From NCBI GenBank assembly GCA_947652605.1, contig OX393577.1:1612868-1676867 (forward strand): a stretch of DNA of 64,000 bases, given 5' to 3'. Source of the DNA: Elmis aenea (Eukaryota > Arthropoda > Insecta > Coleoptera > Elmidae). A program made the translations under genes and the position numbers. Each line of letters begins with the position of its first letter. Positions within the stretch are counted from its first letter, which is position 1. Of this stretch, positions 1 through 10,786 are shown piece after piece. The notes below the pieces were generated by a model. The model was given only the letters and a program-made list of their open reading frames with translations. It was not told the DNA's origin and did no database searches.

Positions 1-325
1 TTTTTTTTACTAAATGTCCTCTTCACGCATTTCCAAATTCTGGTCACCTTTCATTAGATAAATGGACAGTTTATCATGAAAATGGTGTGAGTTTATAGTT
101 CTTTATTTCGATATATTTAAGGGTTTGTATAAAAATGATTTAACACTTTTTAAGTATTGACATCCAAATAAAATGGTTTAATTTTCAATAAATTATTATG
201 TAACATACAGTTTAGTGCAACAAAAATCTTTACAACATAAAAAAAATATAGGTACAGTAACTGGCATAAGTTATTGAGGTACACCAACACAACTGAAGTA
301 CAAAATTTAAGTAAATAGTTTTGAT
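1..325 (-). other. 3' UTR / downstream flank of the aminopeptidase gene
   Basis: AT-rich stretch after the aminopeptidase stop codon. On the minus strand an AATAAA polyadenylation hexamer lies at 107-102 (TTTATT on the plus strand), about 220 bases past the stop, so the transcript probably ends near position 80-95. No other coding potential is seen. Confidence 0.5.
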
Positions 326-658
326 TCAATGGGCTTTGAGAAAAGCATGTATAGCTTTTTCATCACGAGCGAGCCAATTCGAGTTAAGCCTTATGGTTTC
401 CACTGCCTGCTGTACGGTTCTTTCTGTTCCTGGCGATTTATGTTCGGCGAAAAATGTCTCAACCTCATGGGCCATCTTTTCACTCGCAAAATTCTCAGTT
501 GTAAATTTAACCAGTCGGGCCAAGAGAAAACCACCCTGATACCTGTCTAGCAGTTCTTTCCAATGGTCTTTGAAAAACTCCCAAGCCAATTCCCTGCCCA
601 TTCTTGTCATGGCTACTGACATGATGACAAATACGGTGTCTTGAGAACGCACTTCATC
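326..658 (-). CDS. Psa: Psa exon 4 (terminal exon)
   Basis: Acceptor ctag at 660-659 and first codons GAT GAA GTG (DEVRSQDTV), matching EEVRPQDTV of human PSA. 110 codons and a TGA at 328-326. Contains RYQGGFLLARLVK. The intron before it (659-1730, 1,072 bases) is AT-rich and has no recognisable element. Confidence 0.93.
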   Translation of the reverse strand, partial: DEVRSQDTVFVIMSVAMTRMGRELAWEFFKDHWKELLDRYQGGFLLARLVKFTTENFASEKMAHEVETFFAEHKSPGTERTVQQAVETIRLNSNWLARDEKAIHAFLKAH

Positions 659-3600
659 CTAGAACACAATTTCATGATTTAAAACAACTGAATAATACTT
701 AAATAATTTTAAAAACATTCGGTGGGCAATTGTTTTTGAAAATCTTTATTCAAATTTAGCATATGGGAACTTTTTTAAACGAATTAAAATTGAAAATCTG
801 TTAAGTTTTAACAAATCCTGTTCTTGTTACGATATTTTTACTCATTATTAATGTATTATACTATATCTATTTACTTAACAATGGAAATTATGATATTTTT
901 CAATGAAAAGGATTTAGTCACATTCATTAAAACATTTAGTTAAATATTAAGGGCTCTAATAATTTAAAATTATTGTTCCATTGTTCGGTCATGCTATTAA
1001 AATAATGAAGTAAAGAAATAAAAAAATATGTTATCAACAATTCCTAGAAATTTCAGCATGCAATGAAAATTATTCAAGATAAAATGTTTAGTTTTCTAGC
1101 TTATCAATTACTGATTATGAAACCAAACACGATTGCATGCTTGCAGCGTATATAATTTTTAACCAAGAGGAATGTTTCGATTGAAATCCATTTACATTCA
1201 TATAAAATACTGATTTTATTTACCATTTCAAAAATATTGCCTTGGCTCTCGACTTAATGAACACTTTAACGCGTACATTGACAAATGCTGTGGGATTTAA
1301 TGTCGCAATTTCATCATTTTAGCTTTAAATTTAATTTTACATACACGAAAATGTTTAGAATAGTTAAAACAATTAAGTATTAATTAACAAAAAATTGTAA
1401 AAGCATTTTGTTGATGTAGAGCACGGTATGCAAATAATGTCTGCTTACTACAAGACTGTAAACATTATTGTGACATTATCTAAATAGTTTAACAAAGATG
1501 TTTACACATAATAGACCATTGTTACTGTAATTAGTATTACTCAAAGAGACAAACAATTCCATACTTTTTTATATAAGAAAAAATGCATTTAAATAAAGAG
1601 TGGTTATGGTTCATTGGATTAATAACATGTTAAAGAAAAGTAAAGTTTTATAGCAGAAATTTAAAGATTGATTCTGTAACAATTTAAAAAAATTAAAACA
1701 AAGGATTATAAACAAACGAAAGTAACTTACCGACATAGCGAAGTCCAACACTTTGGCGAGAAGAGTTTCATCCTTTGCAGCCCCCAATGCTCTACTAATA
1801 CGATCTTTTTCTTCATGAAGATCTGCAGAACGATACAATTTTAACATGGTATCATATGTTTCTTTATCACCTGCACGCAGCACAGCCTTGTAACAGGCAC
1901 TTCGCAAATCAGCAGGTATTACTGAGCCAGAAGAAATGTGCTCGGAAAATCTGCTCTTAGCTTCAGCCACGGTGGTTTCATCGTCTAACCAGGCCAAGCG
2001 GCCAAGAACAAGACCTCTCAACAAAGTATCCAAGTGCTTTTCTTCAGGCGAAATGTTCCATCCTAGACGCTTGGACACTTTACTTAAAAGCTTTTTCTCA
2101 AACTAAAAGTTGTAAACATTAGTTCATCAATTTTGCAATTTGTAAATTATACTTACATTTTTGAATAACTGATCACTATCTGTATGGGATAGCAGCACAC
2201 CCAACTTGGTAAGAATATTACTAATGGAAGACCACACTGTATAATCAAGTTCATCTTCAAAAGCTTGCAATAATTTTAATACTTCATCTGTATTTGTATG
2301 CCCTGCTTGTACCATGGCAAACAAATCATCCAATAAGCCCAATCTATCAAGAGGTGGTAGAGATCGATCTTTTATTGCTGGAATTAAACATTCCAGCATA
2401 TCTGGCGAATACTGGGTTCGATAGAATCCAATGGTGCCTGGATTCACTTTAATCCAATCTTTAGCTCCAACATCGGGAACAACAACTTCTGCCTGCTTAG
2501 TTTTCAGAACAGTACTAACGACTTCCTTTCCAGGGTTTTTGGAGGTTGAAATAGTGATAGGAATCATCCATAAATGTTCTTCTGCAGGTTGAACTCCATC
2601 AGCACAAAATTTACTTTGAGTGAGAGTTAAAGTGACTCCAGTGTTATCCTTGGTTGGTTTTCTGGTAACTTTAACTTCAGGAAATCCCATTTGTTTAGTC
2701 CAAGTGGACATAACATCACCAACGGGCTTACTACTAGCTTCTTCTAAAGCAGCCCATAGATCCTCAGTGAAAGTGTTTTGATACTGGTGGCGGGTTAAAT
2801 ATAAATTCATGCCTTTGCGAAAATCAGCATCTCCAATGTAATGGTGCAGCATTCGAATTACCGACGCACCTTTGTTGTAACTTATATCGTCAAATATTTC
2901 ATCAATTTCTGAAGGATGTCCAACAGGTACTTCAATTGGATGCGAATTTTTTAAACAATCAAGTTCCAAAGCTCGAATGTAAATATCGTTAACAAACTGT
3001 GTCCAAATATCATATTCTGGGAATAAATGATTAACACAAAGAAACTCTACAAATGAAGCATATCCTTCGTTTAACCACAAATGTGTCCACCATTCCATAG
3101 TTACAAGATTACCAAACCACTGATGTGCAAGCTCATGGCCAACCACTAATGCAATCCATTGTTTGCGTACTGCAGACGTATTCTGTGGATCTACTAAAAG
3201 ACATGTTTCTCTGTAAGTAACTAGGCCCCAATTTTCCATAGCACCAGCACTAAAGTCTGCTATAGCTATTAAATCAATCTTGGGTAGGGGATACGCTATG
3301 TTAAAATATTCCTTATAATATGGAAGCACTTTGGTAGCCACTTCTAGAGCAAAGAGTCCTTGTTCTTTTTTGCCTCGAGGAGTGTAAACACGCACTAACA
3401 CACCATCACTAGATCGATTTTCGACATAATCATACTCTCCTACTACAGCTGCTACAAGGTAAGTCGACATAATGGGTGTTGTTTCAAAATCATAACGAAT
3501 TAAATTATCGACATTTACACTCTCTTTTACGGGCATATTGGACAATGCAACCAATTTTGGAGGCACCATTAAACTAATATCAAATGTAGCTTTCAAGGCA

Positions 3601-4458
3601 GGCTCGTCCCAACAAGGGAAACATCTTCGAGCATCCGTCGATTCAAACTGTGTTACAGCTGCATATTGATTCTCACCATTTTGGTTGACATATTTGCTAC
3701 GATACAGTCCTTTCATTTTATCATTAATTTCTCCACTGAATTTTATTTCCAGATGATAGTCTCCCTCAACAATAGGTTGAGCAAAAATAAATTGTGCAGT
3801 CTCATTCTCTGCAGATATATCAATTTTCGTTGGTGGCAATGCACCAGCACCTCCGTGTAAATTCACATTTTTAATGTCCAAATCTAAAGCATTAAGCAAA
3901 ATTGTATTCGTTTTTTTTGCAACCTGTAAATAATGATTTGCATTTTTTTAGCACAAAGTGTTTACAAATAACTACACTTAACCTATACGAGAAAGAGGCG
4001 CCGGCATATGTTCAACGTACCTTAATTTGAATGTTAACGTCTCCAGTAAAAGCAAACGTTTTCAAGTCGGGCTTCAACGTTAGAGAATAGTGTTTGGGTA
4101 ACACTGAATCTGGGAGTCGTGCAAATGGTTTAACTTCGGGCATTTTGACCTTTGCTTCTGTTACTGTTGTTGCGTACGTTCGATGATTACAACTAGCGTA
4201 TAAACCACAATTCAACAAGTCTACCTGTCGCCCCAGTGACACAGCAACCGAATAAACCACGCGTGAGCAACTACTGTTAAATGGAATTGTGTGGGCGGAG
4301 TAATATAACGGAACCGTTTTACTTTTGCGATAACAGTTTCTTGAACGAAATTTGAAATGGCGGTTACCTACTGTGATCACTGAATTCTTGATACGGTTGC
4401 AAAACGTGTACAGCGATTTGCAAAAAATCATATGGCTGAAGTACCTAAATATGTACAC
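326..4458 (-). CDS. Psa: Puromycin-sensitive aminopeptidase (M1 family), whole gene, 4 exons
   Basis: Zinc metallopeptidase that removes N-terminal residues from peptides, normally cytosolic. Exons: 4021-4458, 2157-3923, 1731-2102, 326-658, all joined in phase 0 at GT-AG sites. The open frame is 969 codons from the ATG at 4458, or 864 from the ATG at 4143. Seen: substrate-binding GAMEN (residues 373-377), zinc site HELAH with H409 and H413, third ligand E432 in WLNEGYASF, then the C-terminal helical domain with conserved RYQGGFL near the end. Length and motifs match animal PSA (human 919/875 aa). Start choice: ATG 4143 begins MPEVKPFARLPDSVLP, which aligns with the short human form (MPEKRPFERLP), and has A at -3. 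The open upstream 105 codons are basic and Ser/Cys-rich and may be a second N-terminus or simply 5' UTR. No disabling mutation seen. Confidence 0.95.
1731..2102 (-). CDS. Psa: Psa exon 3 (C-terminal helical domain)
   Basis: 372 bases, 124 codons, phase 0 at both ends. Acceptor ttttag before 2102 and donor gtaagt after 1731. Encodes FEKKLLSKVSKRLGW through VLDFAMS, matching the ERLGW...LTFALS block of human PSA. Confidence 0.92.
2157..3923 (-). CDS. Psa: Psa exon 2 (catalytic domain)
   Basis: Single 1,767-base exon, 589 codons. Acceptor ttatttacag precedes 3923 and donor gtaagt follows 2157. It begins VAKKTNTILLNALDLD and ends SDQLFKN. It holds the YRSKY, CWDEP, PMSTYL, GAMENWG, HELAHQWFGNLVT and WLNEGYASF blocks, so all catalytic residues sit in one exon. 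The zinc-site histidines are encoded near 3137 and 3125, and the third ligand Glu near 3068. Confidence 0.95.
4021..4458 (-). CDS. Psa: Psa exon 1 (N-terminus)
   Basis: Encodes the N-terminus through ...GDVNIQIK and ends at the donor gtacgt (4020-4015), phase 0. Two start candidates are ATG 4458 and ATG 4143. The second has the better family match. Residues 1-105 of the long form are rich in R, K, S and C with few acids, as expected of a targeting peptide, but conservation is unknown. Confidence 0.85.
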
Positions 4459-4747
4459 GAAGTGAAAGTAATCTTGAACGTGCTTTTGACGTTGAGTGAA
4501 TGCGACAGCGAAAAAGACACGTGATTTATTACTTCACAAACAATGCCTAACAATGTCAAGGACGGATCCAAGGGGGGGTCGTCGGGAAAATTGTCCCCCA
4601 GTACGGGGCGAACATAGTCGTTATTTCACGACCGCTCCTCGCCAGTTTTTTGAATTTTCAGGGGCTATTAAATTCTGTAACTTTTTCTAATTTGAAAGTA
4701 AATGAAATAGGACTTTATTTTTAAACAAGCGAGTAAAAATTTATAAT
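4459..4747. other. 5' flank of Psa
   Basis: Upstream region of the aminopeptidase gene on the minus strand, likely holding its promoter. A short G/C-rich patch at 4560-4640 with runs of G and C looks like transposon-end debris. No TATA box could be assigned with confidence. Confidence 0.3.
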
Positions 4748-5112
4748 TTGTTTTTTATACCTCAATTATGCTTCAAATATACCTATCTTCAAAAAAATGT
4801 TGCCTCCACAATTATTGCTATATATAATAAATTTAACACATCACCTGAGAGTATAATAAATCTTCCCACCCGCGAATTGAAGAAGAAATTAAGAAAAGTT
4901 CTGATTTCTAAAGCTTACTATGGAGTTAGCGAATATTTAAATGATGCTGACTTTATAAAATGTTATATTTAAATATCATTTTTCTGTGTTTTTTCTTTTT
5001 ATTAACTATGTATATTATTGTAATGTACTTAAATTATTATTGTGACAAGTTCTACACCTTTTTTGGGATATTCAGAACAAATAAAGATTATTATTATTAT
5101 TATTATTATTAT
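4748..5112 (+). mobile_element. 3' end of a non-LTR (LINE) retrotransposon
   Basis: The plus strand stays open for 74 codons ending LPTRELKKKLRKVL...YYGVSEYLND, which has the shape of the C-terminal tail of CR1/L2-like ORF2 proteins (a basic FKKKLK-type stretch, then YxVxEYL). It is followed by about 100 bases of AT-rich 3' UTR, an AATAAA and a (TTA)n tail at 5087-5112. Such microsatellite tails are typical of LINE 3' ends. The 5' part is missing. Clade assignment is tentative. Confidence 0.5.
5087..5112. repeat. (ATT)n microsatellite
   Basis: Uninterrupted trinucleotide run directly after AATAAAG. It is read as the 3' tail of the LINE fragment. Confidence 0.9.
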
Positions 5113-5329
5113 ATGAATATTTATAAACTCATCATGAAATGAAAATTACCTACGGCATTTGTGGTTGATTGGTTTCCTTACATAATAATTATACAAAATT
5201 GTAATCTTAACTGTAATTCTTATTGTCTATGCATTAACATTATATTCAGATTTAATAACTACAGTGGCAAGGAAGTTGTAAAACTTACCTTTGCATAGTG
5301 TTGCCAGAAGTTGAAAGTGTAAAAAGAGA

Positions 5330-6240
5330 ACTTATTTTTTGTGAACAATTACTCTCTACTGAAATATTTAATGGTCTAAAACAAATTTCTTAATAACTTA
5401 TTCTTTATCTTAAATATTTTAAATTTTATTCAAGTTCTCGATTGACTTAGTACAGTATACTTCAGAAATTAATATTTCTTAACAACTTATTCGTAACCAT
5501 CAATATTTTAAATTTTAGGCAAGTTACAGATTAACGATACAACATACTTCATAAATTCATATTAGACACATAAAGACTGTACCATTTAATTGTTATTGGA
5601 TTTTTACCGATACATGTGTTTCAACAGCTCTGATCCAAAACAAAATTTTTAATAACTTACTCGTTACTAAATCTATTTTAATTTTTTTTTTTTTTTTTTC
5701 GATTGAGTTAGTGCAGTGTACTTTATAAAATCATATTTAAGACATAAATATTCCATCGTTTCATTTTTATTGGATTTTTACTAATGGTGCCTGTCCACGT
5801 GAGAGTAAACAACTCTCGATAGCAGCGTCGCCAAGGATACAGCCCCTGAGAGTAACTCGCGATTGGCTATATCCTTGGCGACACTGCTATCGAGAGTTGT
5901 TTACTCTCACGTGGACAGGCACCATAATGAATTGTGTTTTGACAGTTCTGGTCTAAAACAACATTTTTAATAATTTAATCGTTACCAGATATGGTTTGAT
6001 TTTTATTTTCTTTTTGGTTTGAGTTAGTGCAATATATTTTATAAATCCATATTTGAGACATAAATATTGCATTGTTTAATTTTTATTGGATTTTTACTAA
6101 TAAATGTGTTTTGACAGTTTTGGTCCAAAACCAAATCTTTAGTAACTTCATCTTAACCCAATTTATTTTAATTTTTATTGAAGTTTACGATTACCTTGGT
6201 ACTGTATACTGCAGAAATTAATTTTGTTTGTCATAAGAAC
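5330..6240. repeat. Degenerate tandem repeat, about 170-bp period
   Basis: Four recognisable units start near 5373, 5632, 5951 and 6118, each with the shape 'ggtcYaaaacMaa...taataactt...taatttttatt...gagttagtgcagtatactt...aaat...ttattggatttttac'. Spacing is about 170 bp once the 140-bp hairpin element at 5785-5924 is subtracted; the first unit is longer. The units are only moderately alike, so this is an old array. Confidence 0.7.
5785..5924. mobile_element. 140-bp hairpin MITE, Harbinger-like (TAA duplication)
   Basis: Inverted repeat arms of about 55 bases (start TGGTGCCTGTCCACGTGAGA) differ by a single base, with a roughly 30-base loop. It is flanked on both sides by TAA (5782-5784 and 5925-5927), the TWA target duplication typical of PIF/Harbinger elements. 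It sits inside the older tandem array, so it arrived later. No coding capacity. Confidence 0.85.
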
Positions 6241-6277
6241 AATATTGTTCACTTTTTATTGTAATTCATAATTACGT

Positions 6278-6592
6278 AACGCAACCCACTTAACACGTTG
6301 CGCCTACATAGGTATGCAGTGTGCTGAACAAAACGCCTACTTTTGTCATTTTTAGACAGCCTGCGTAACTGTTATGTCAAATTAGTTGCATGTCTATGTA
6401 GGCGTTTTGTGTCGTGGTTGCCTATCAATAGGCGCAACGTTTAGTGGGTTGCATACTGTACATTACGCCTACATGGATATGCAATTGATTTAACGTCGTT
6501 TCTACGCAGGTTGCCTGAAAATGCCAAAAGTAGGCGCTTTGTTAAGCACATTGCATACCTATTAAGGCGCAATTTGCTAAATGGGTTGCGTT
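6278..6592. mobile_element. Palindromic MITE rich in TAGGCG motifs
   Basis: Imperfect inverted repeat: the left end AACGCAACCCACTTAACACG is answered by the right end ...TAAATGGGTTGCGTT. The motif TAGGCG and its complement recur through both arms. No clear target duplication was found and it has no ORF. Confidence 0.65.
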
Positions 6593-7534
6593 TTGTATTT
6601 CAGTAGGCGCCTGTTATCAATAAATATATAATATTATATTAAGTATGTTAAGGCTTTTTCAAGCTGATTCCCCACAAATAATTAATTTTAGCTACATAGT
6701 AAATACAAATACTATTTGTAAAAATATAAAGTTTTTATGTAAATATATTTTACTTTATCAAACAAAGCAGAACATTTTTAAGTAAAAAAATGTATTACCT
6801 AGTATATTGAATAATTAAATATATTGGAATAATTGTTTATTCTGAAATAAATAACTTATTATTCGAGGGTCAACATTTTTATTGACATTTAATTATTAAA
6901 GAAATTGGTTTTAAACATAAAAAAATAAACATCAGGTGTTTAGGCACTAAAATTGTTAAAAAATCGTAAAGTGGAGTTTATTGCTTTGGCCTGTAAACGA
7001 CTGTTCTATAATTTTTTTTAAAAATCTGACCAAAAGTATCTTAGGGAAAAAGAGGACAAAAATTATCAGAATAAAAAAAGAGAGTGAACAAAAAGGTCAG
7101 GATAAAAGAGATATTTTCAGCTTAATAAACACCTTTCAAATAATAAAGAAAACAATTGATGAAATTTATACAAAGACATTTATTAATCCGTAATTTTTCG
7201 ATAGTTTGTATAATAATCTTATTAATATAAACAACTATACTATATACAATGCAACATGGTACAATGATTACGTACACCATGGTTTTTCGGCATTAATAAA
7301 ATTTACTTTTAATAAATACATTTGGATTTGTGTACCAATGTAACTTAACAAATGATCTCTATCACATAAGGAGAATAGTCTTACCAGTTTCGATGTCGAA
7401 ACCGGTTAGATACAATAATGCACTGTTTTATTTAAAATTCTAAAATTTTAAATTTGTTTAAAAGAAAAAGTGCCTGCAAAATCATGCTACAGCTGAAAGT
7501 GCCTGTTAGCAGAGTAAACAAGCGCTATACATGC

Positions 7535-7558
7535 GGCACAACTTGAGCAAGTTGTGCC
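7535..7558. other. Perfect 10-bp stem hairpin
   Basis: GGCACAACTT GAGC AAGTTGTGCC forms a perfect 10-bp stem with a 4-base loop. No gene or terminator context is seen nearby. It may be the remnant of a transposon end. Confidence 0.5.
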
Positions 7559-8596
7559 ACACTACTGGACGTACCATAAGGAGGGGTGCATTGCCATGTA
7601 CCTTAGTGCCATGATCCAACAATGGTCTACACACTACCGTTTACGATTGCTATAAATACGGACTAATGATGGTGTTCTACAGAGCTCACAGCATTCGCTA
7701 AAATGTAACCATAAATAAACAAATGCTCACACTAACGATTAGGCCTAAAAATTTTGATATCTTAGTTTGTTAATCACGATTTTACATAATTAAATTAAAG
7801 TAAATTCGGTGTAGTTTGCAATTGAAAATTAAAATAAAAGAAAAATCATGAATAAACTTCAGTTTAAATGCCATTTGGCACAGAAGAATGCTTTACGGGA
7901 ACTACTGAACTACTGAAAAATACATCATTACAATTTTAGCTGCGTCTGGTGCCACATAATATCCAATCACATGAGGTAATACTTGCTAATCATAGAAAAA
8001 AAGTTTACACGATAATAAATGCTCTAAAAACATCAGTAACTAGTGTGTGCCAGCAAGGCAATGGTGATTCCAGCCTTGTAACTCAGTCCACTGCACAGCA
8101 GCGTTACAGCCCACATGACCAGTGTCTTAAATAGTAATTGAGCACCATGGAAGGAATGGTTCTATACATGAAAAATTCACTTCACACTGTTGTTCACTTC
8201 AAACATCAAACATACACCCTTTGGCTATTTAGTCAACGTTGCTTGTGCTAACAAAACCGAAGAAATTTATATGGCATGAAAATTTTCTAGTAGTGGTATT
8301 GCTGAATATTCTTCTCTATAAGGAGAAATACATTTGCTATGAGATTTGTTAAATTCTCTATATTCATAATAAATATTTATCATGGATGTAAACTGATGTG
8401 CCTTCAATTGTTTTTTTTTTTCAACTGTTTTTTTATGGTTTTAAACTCAGCATCAGCAGCATTAGTATTTTAAATTAAACTGTAATGAAACTGGGTCAAA
8501 ATGATATGTTTGAGTCATTTTATTAATGAATATTATTCTATCATCAAAATCTTGTTGAAATTAGTTGCAATAATAATGAGGTGCAATGGTATAGGG

Positions 8597-8800
8597 GAGT
8601 GTTTCTCAAAATGTGGTCTGTGGACCCCTGGGGGTCGCTGGATCCTTCTGAAGGGGTCTCTCGAGCATGTTTATAACGTTTGGAGGTCACTGAAATATAA
8701 CAACACAACAAAAAATTGTCCACAAAACAATTCATTGGGGTTCTCTGTAAGTTTTAAATGTTGGGAGGGGTCCCCAGAGTAAAAAGTTTGATAAACACTG
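8597..8800. mobile_element. 204-bp hAT MITE
   Basis: Terminal repeats GAGTGTTTCTCAAAATG and AGTTTGATAAACACTG, with the sub-terminal 'GTGGACCCCTGGGGGTC' often seen in hAT-type elements. Flanked by a perfect 8-bp duplication GTATAGGG (8589-8596 and 8801-8808). Non-coding. Confidence 0.9.
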
Positions 8801-9393
8801 GTATAGGGCAGAGATGATAGAACCGGTTCACGAAACCTGCAGATCTGAAATTGATTTAACTTTAACCACCAATCAGTTCACATCCTCGATATCACTATTA
8901 ATTTAAAGTAGTTCGAACGAACTCCTATATAACTTATAAATAGCTATGTAAACAACATATCCATTTCTTTTAATTAGGTCTGTTTTTAAATCTTTTTGAA
9001 CACTTCCTGGGTAAACTTGTTTTACTATACAAAGATTTAACTAATTTTGCCACATATCTCTAATAAACTATTAAAATTAATTTGTATTCAATTCCGTTAG
9101 ATTAAAATTAAAACTTCGCTAGATGAAATTAGCAGTGGAGTGAGCCACAGTGTGAAAAATGTTGAAAGGCAGCAAGTAGCAGCCGTGTCGATGGTCATTG
9201 CTTAAAATGGGTTCCTGAGAGGGGTTACTCGAAAATTTTCACTTTATTCCGTTGTAGTGTTCTGGAAATAAGTGCACACCTTCCACGCTGAAGATAGAAA
9301 CATCTGCAAGTAAATGGATCATGTAAACATTTCGTTTCGACTAGATACATTATTAAAAGCAGGGCTCGATAAATACAGCTGTATGTTACTTGG

Positions 9394-9560
9394 CATGGGC
9401 GTCCACAGGGGAGGGCAAACGGGGCTCTTGCCCCTCCCTGAAATCGAGTTCTCCATTAATGACCAAATGAAAGAGGGTCAAGTTAAAAGTTCGTTAATAT
9501 TTTAATGCATTCCTTTGCAAGGTTTGCCTCCCCCCGGATAATTTTCTGCGGACACCCATG
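9394..9560. mobile_element. 167-bp hAT-like MITE
   Basis: Ends CATGGGCGTCCACAG and CTGCGGACACCCATG are inverted repeats. The flanks TTACTTGG and CTACTTGG (7 of 8 match) look like an 8-bp duplication. The interior has GGGGAGGG and CCTCCCCCC blocks. No gene. Confidence 0.75.
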
Positions 9561-9925
9561 CTACTTGGTCAACATTATAAGTAAGCGATTGTTAACTTTT
9601 TTGAATCGATAAATAAAATTTGGCTAAACAAACTTTTTACAGAACTCTTAAGGTATTTTTGTACGTACAAAACGACACATGTATAAAATAATGATGGCTA
9701 AAACACCTTTCCAACCATGCTTGGTGTTTATATAAAAAAATTCTGATTGTTTATAAAATTATATATTTTGCTGATCGAGATTCACCAACGTTATAAGTTG
9801 AAAACCAGATGTACAAGTTTTACAATGTCTCAATTGGTGTGGCCATTTCTGGCCGGTTTAAATGTGTAGCTAAAATAAATGAATCCTAATGTTTTTAAAA
9901 AATAAATATTGTCAATCACTTTAAG

Positions 9926-10145
9926 CAGTGTTACTCAGAGTGTGGTCCGCGGACCCCTGGGGGTCCTCGAATATTTTTAAAAGTTTTGTTTGGAATGTTT
10001 TATTTATTTATATTTATTAATTCATTAAATAAAAACATCATTACGTATCTCCAAGTTTTATTTCTTCAAAACATATTTATGGGGGTCCTCTGCAAGTTTT
10101 TAATTTTGAAAGGGGTACTCAGAGTAAAAAGTTTGAGAAACACTG
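9926..10145. mobile_element. 220-bp hAT MITE, same family as 8597-8800
   Basis: Ends CAGTGTTACTCAGAGTGTGG and AGTTTGAGAAACACTG, with the shared GGACCCCTGGGGGTCC block. Flanks ACTTTAAG and AGTTAAAG match at 6 of 8, a decayed duplication, so this copy is older than the one at 8597. Confidence 0.8.
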
Positions 10146-10533
10146 AGTTAAAGGCATTTATAAGTTGTGCAGTTGTGCTTGTATTAAAATAATCTGTCGA
10201 GCCCCTACTTTATATATCAAAAAAATCACTTTGCATTTATTGTGTCAGTTACTATTGAAGTATGAAGTACCACTGTTAGAGGTCTTTCAAGATAAAATGA
10301 ACCGCGAAATGCGCAAAGAGAGGGGATGGAGGTTGAAATGTAGACCTTTCTAAAAACGTTTTACTATTATAGGTTATAACCCCCCCTCCCCGTTGCTAGA
10401 ATAGATGTATTTTTTTAGGTTGCGCAGTAATCAAGGCTTAAGACGAGTTTTAGTTTCTGCGTCACAGTTCAGTTTATCTTGAAAGACCTCTAATAGCTAT
10501 AAAAATATTTTTAAATATTGTTGTACCACTTAC

Positions 10534-10786
10534 CATCTGGCAATTCTAATAATTTTTTGGGTAGTTGGTTGAAATAGGGGTGAGACATGCCTTCTTCGGC
10601 ACCTAGCCTATGTTGCGGGTCTAGTTTTAATAGAGCTGTAGCCATACTTTCACCTTGAATAAGATCGTGCAAAGAAGGCCAATATAGACCTAATTTACGT
10701 GGCCGGTAATGACCCAATTTATGAGGTTTGTATCCTGGTAGCTGTGTCACACCTGGCCAGTCATCTTCAGTTGGAGTTCCCAATAC
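10534..10786 (-). CDS. Eip63E: Kinase exon 7 (C-lobe)
   Basis: 253 bases: 84 codons plus 1 base. Acceptor gttttaaaag is pyrimidine-poor. Encodes [27 protein letters not shown] and [16 protein letters not shown], then donor gtaagt. Reading through the donor gives only GKWYNNI and a stop at 10511. Fly relatives continue ETSIFTVEGVQLY, so one more small exon is expected at lower coordinates. Confidence 0.9.
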
